Shown: piece after piece, positions 5,735 through 6,730 of the stretch
Numbering within the stretch: the first letter of the stretch is position 1
Layout of the letters: each line of letters opens with the position of its first letter
Assembly (NCBI GenBank): GCA_028279995.1
Contig: JANQMQ010000565.1
Coordinates: 1-6,730 of the forward strand
Source: Candidatus Phaeomarinibacter sp.
GTDB lineage: Bacteria > Pseudomonadota > Alphaproteobacteria > CGMCC-115125
Length of the DNA: 6,730 nt
Direction: 5' to 3'
Position numbers and translations under genes: made by a program
Notes under the pieces: model-generated
Database searches by the model: none
The model's input: the letters and a program-made list of their open reading frames with translations, nothing else
Told to the model about the DNA's origin: nothing

Positions 5735-6556
5735 ATGTTCAAGATGCGACCTCACGCGGCCCCGGCGGCTGCAATGACCTTTGTTTTTATTTTTGCCCAG
5801 ACACTGGCTGCGACGGCGAGCAGCCTTGCGCCGCATCGCGCCGTCTATTCAATGAAGATGCTGGGCAGTGCCGAAGGGTCGGATATTTCGTCCGTCTCCG
5901 GTCGCCTGGTTCTTGAGTGGCAGGGGTCTTCGTGTGATGGCTTCATCACCAGCCAGCGCATTGTCAATCGTATGGGAAGCAAGCAGGGCAGCAGCTTTGT
6001 AAGTGACTTCCGGGTGAACTCCTGGGAGTCCGGCGACGGTAATGACTTCACGTTCTCGATGAGCCACTTCATGAATGGCACGGCGATAGAAGAAATCGAG
6101 GGCACAGCTGAGCGTAAGAAAGACGGCGGTCGGGCTCTTCTCGCAAAACCCGAGGCGGGTGAGATCAAGCTGCCGGCGTCCATTTTGTTTCCAACAGAAC
6201 AGCTTAAAGCGCTGATGGCGTCAGCGGAAGCAGGGCTCAAGGTGCACAGCGCGCCCGTCTTTGATGGGTCGGATACGGATCATTACTTCGAAACTACCAC
6301 CATCATAGGCAAGCCGGGAGAAGGGGCGCCTGATGCTGATGAGGCCGAACCCGGGATAACACTCGCCGAGTTGGGCTACTGGCCGGTTCAGATCAGCTAC
6401 TTTGATCCTGGTGATGCCAGTGGCCTTCCGGACTATGAAGTCGCGTTTCGCTTTTATGAGAATGGTGTTTCGACGGGGCTTGTGATGGATTACGGCGATC
6501 TGGTCATAGGAGCTGATCTCGTATCGCTGGAAATGCTTCCCAAACCTGACTGCTAG
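5735..6556 (+). CDS. EipB-like cell envelope integrity protein (DUF1849), periplasmic
   Basis: This 273-residue protein matches the DUF1849 family, whose Brucella member EipB is a periplasmic beta-spiral protein needed for envelope integrity. Residues 1 to about 28 form a signal peptide, with Lys3/Arg5, the hydrophobic MTFVFIFAQTLAA core and an Ala-rich cleavage zone. The mature chain opens with LAPHRAVYSMKM (31-42), then VSGRLVLEW (54-62) and SSCDGF (65-70), the expected family order. Cys67 and the terminal Cys273 (KPDC) are the only cysteines and correspond to the disulfide pair described for EipB. Further family-like segments are GNDFTFSMSHFMNG (101-114) and the LPASILFPTEQLKAL stretch in the middle. 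The family is thought to work with other envelope proteins, including a TPR protein in Brucella; no such partner gene is in the window. The gene stands alone, divergent from the cyclase. Its ribosome binding site is weak and Met4 is an alternative start. Confidence 0.88.
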   Translation: MFKMRPHAAPAAAMTFVFIFAQTLAATASSLAPHRAVYSMKMLGSAEGSDISSVSGRLVLEWQGSSCDGFITSQRIVNRMGSKQGSSFVSDFRVNSWESGDGNDFTFSMSHFMNGTAIEEIEGTAERKKDGGRALLAKPEAGEIKLPASILFPTEQLKALMASAEAGLKVHSAPVFDGSDTDHYFETTTIIGKPGEGAPDADEAEPGITLAELGYWPVQISYFDPGDASGLPDYEVAFRFYENGVSTGLVMDYGDLVIGADLVSLEMLPKPDC

Positions 6557-6577
6557 CGTAGCTCTGGCACGTCGCAG

Positions 6578-6730
6578 CTATTGGGGCTTTATTCCCCTTC
6601 CGCGGTCGATAATCTCCTTGCCGAATTTCTCGCGAACCTTGTCAACCGCGCGTTCGGCGGCGGCGCGACGGTTCGCATCCGGGTCAAGCAAGTCGGCCAT
6701 CTGCATGCCGCCAGTGGCTGTTACAAGACA
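6578..6730 (-). CDS. dinB: DNA polymerase IV, C-terminal end (5' part outside window)
   Basis: Reading leftward from the right edge gives 50 codons ending in TAG at 6580-6578. The segment contains MADLLDPDANRRAAAERAVD (11-30 of the visible part) followed by KVREKFGKEIIDRGRGIKPQ (31-50). A charged helix leading to a Lys/Arg-x-(Arg)-x-Arg/Lys-Phe-Gly motif and a short RGR tail is the usual C-terminus of alphaproteobacterial Pol IV (DinB), an error-prone translesion polymerase. The catalytic palm, the fingers and most of the little-finger domain lie outside the window, so the assignment rests on this tail alone. Another Y-family protein remains possible. The gene converges with the eipB-like gene, with 21 bp between the two stop codons and no clear terminator. 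Confidence 0.72.
   Translation of the reverse strand, partial: CLVTATGGMQMADLLDPDANRRAAAERAVDKVREKFGKEIIDRGRGIKPQ

Noticed and set aside
5481..5916. Plus-strand frames crossing the cyclase-eipB spacer
   Set aside because: They lack ribosome binding sites, overlap the eipB-like signal peptide in another frame, and have no family-like sequence.
6583..6597. GGGG-CTTTATT-CCCC hairpin near the end of the Pol IV gene as a terminator
   Set aside because: The stem is only four base pairs, it lies within coding sequence, and no T-run follows on either strand.

Overview
The window looks like ordinary chromosomal DNA from an alphaproteobacterium. It is GC-rich and densely coding. The best lineage marker is an EipB-type (DUF1849) periplasmic protein, a family I know only from Alphaproteobacteria. 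The FemAB-like acyltransferase (COG3146 / PF04339) and the Pol IV tail also fit. I see no insertion sequence, phage, tRNA, rRNA or CRISPR signal and no clear shift in base composition, so nothing suggests recent transfer.

Layout. Positions 1-3579 hold five genes, all on the minus strand and read right to left: a RidA-family protein (3112-3579), a glycerophosphodiester phosphodiesterase (2367-3110), a FemAB-like GNAT-fold protein (1126-2316), a HIT-family nucleotide hydrolase (683-1114), and a secreted SMP-30/gluconolactonase-like beta-propeller that runs off the left edge (<1-637). Gaps of 1, 50, 11 and 45 bp and one ribosome binding site overlapping an upstream stop suggest a single transcript from a promoter left of 3719. 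A 140 bp spacer (3580-3719) separates this set from the divergent agmatine deiminase (3720-4763, plus). That gene meets a cytosolic GGDEF diguanylate cyclase (4771-5493, minus) tail to tail with 7 bp between them. A 241 bp non-coding stretch (5494-5734) separates the cyclase from the divergent eipB-like gene (5735-6556, plus). The eipB-like gene converges with the last 50 codons of a probable DNA polymerase IV (6578->6730, minus).

How the genes work together. The leftward set combines small-molecule and lipid housekeeping: RidA removes reactive enamine/imine intermediates, GDPD releases glycerol-3-phosphate, the FemAB-like protein probably acylates an unknown acceptor, and HIT proteins cleave nucleotide phosphoramidates or dinucleotides. 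A shared pathway cannot be read from the sequence. The remaining genes appear to be independent units: polyamine synthesis, c-di-GMP signalling, envelope integrity and translesion synthesis.

I did not find a convincing undescribed system. The points most worth checking are the co-transcribed minus-strand set around the uncharacterised FemAB-like protein, the repeat and competing-hairpin structure upstream of the eipB-like gene, and start-codon corrections for two genes (GDPD and the diguanylate cyclase).
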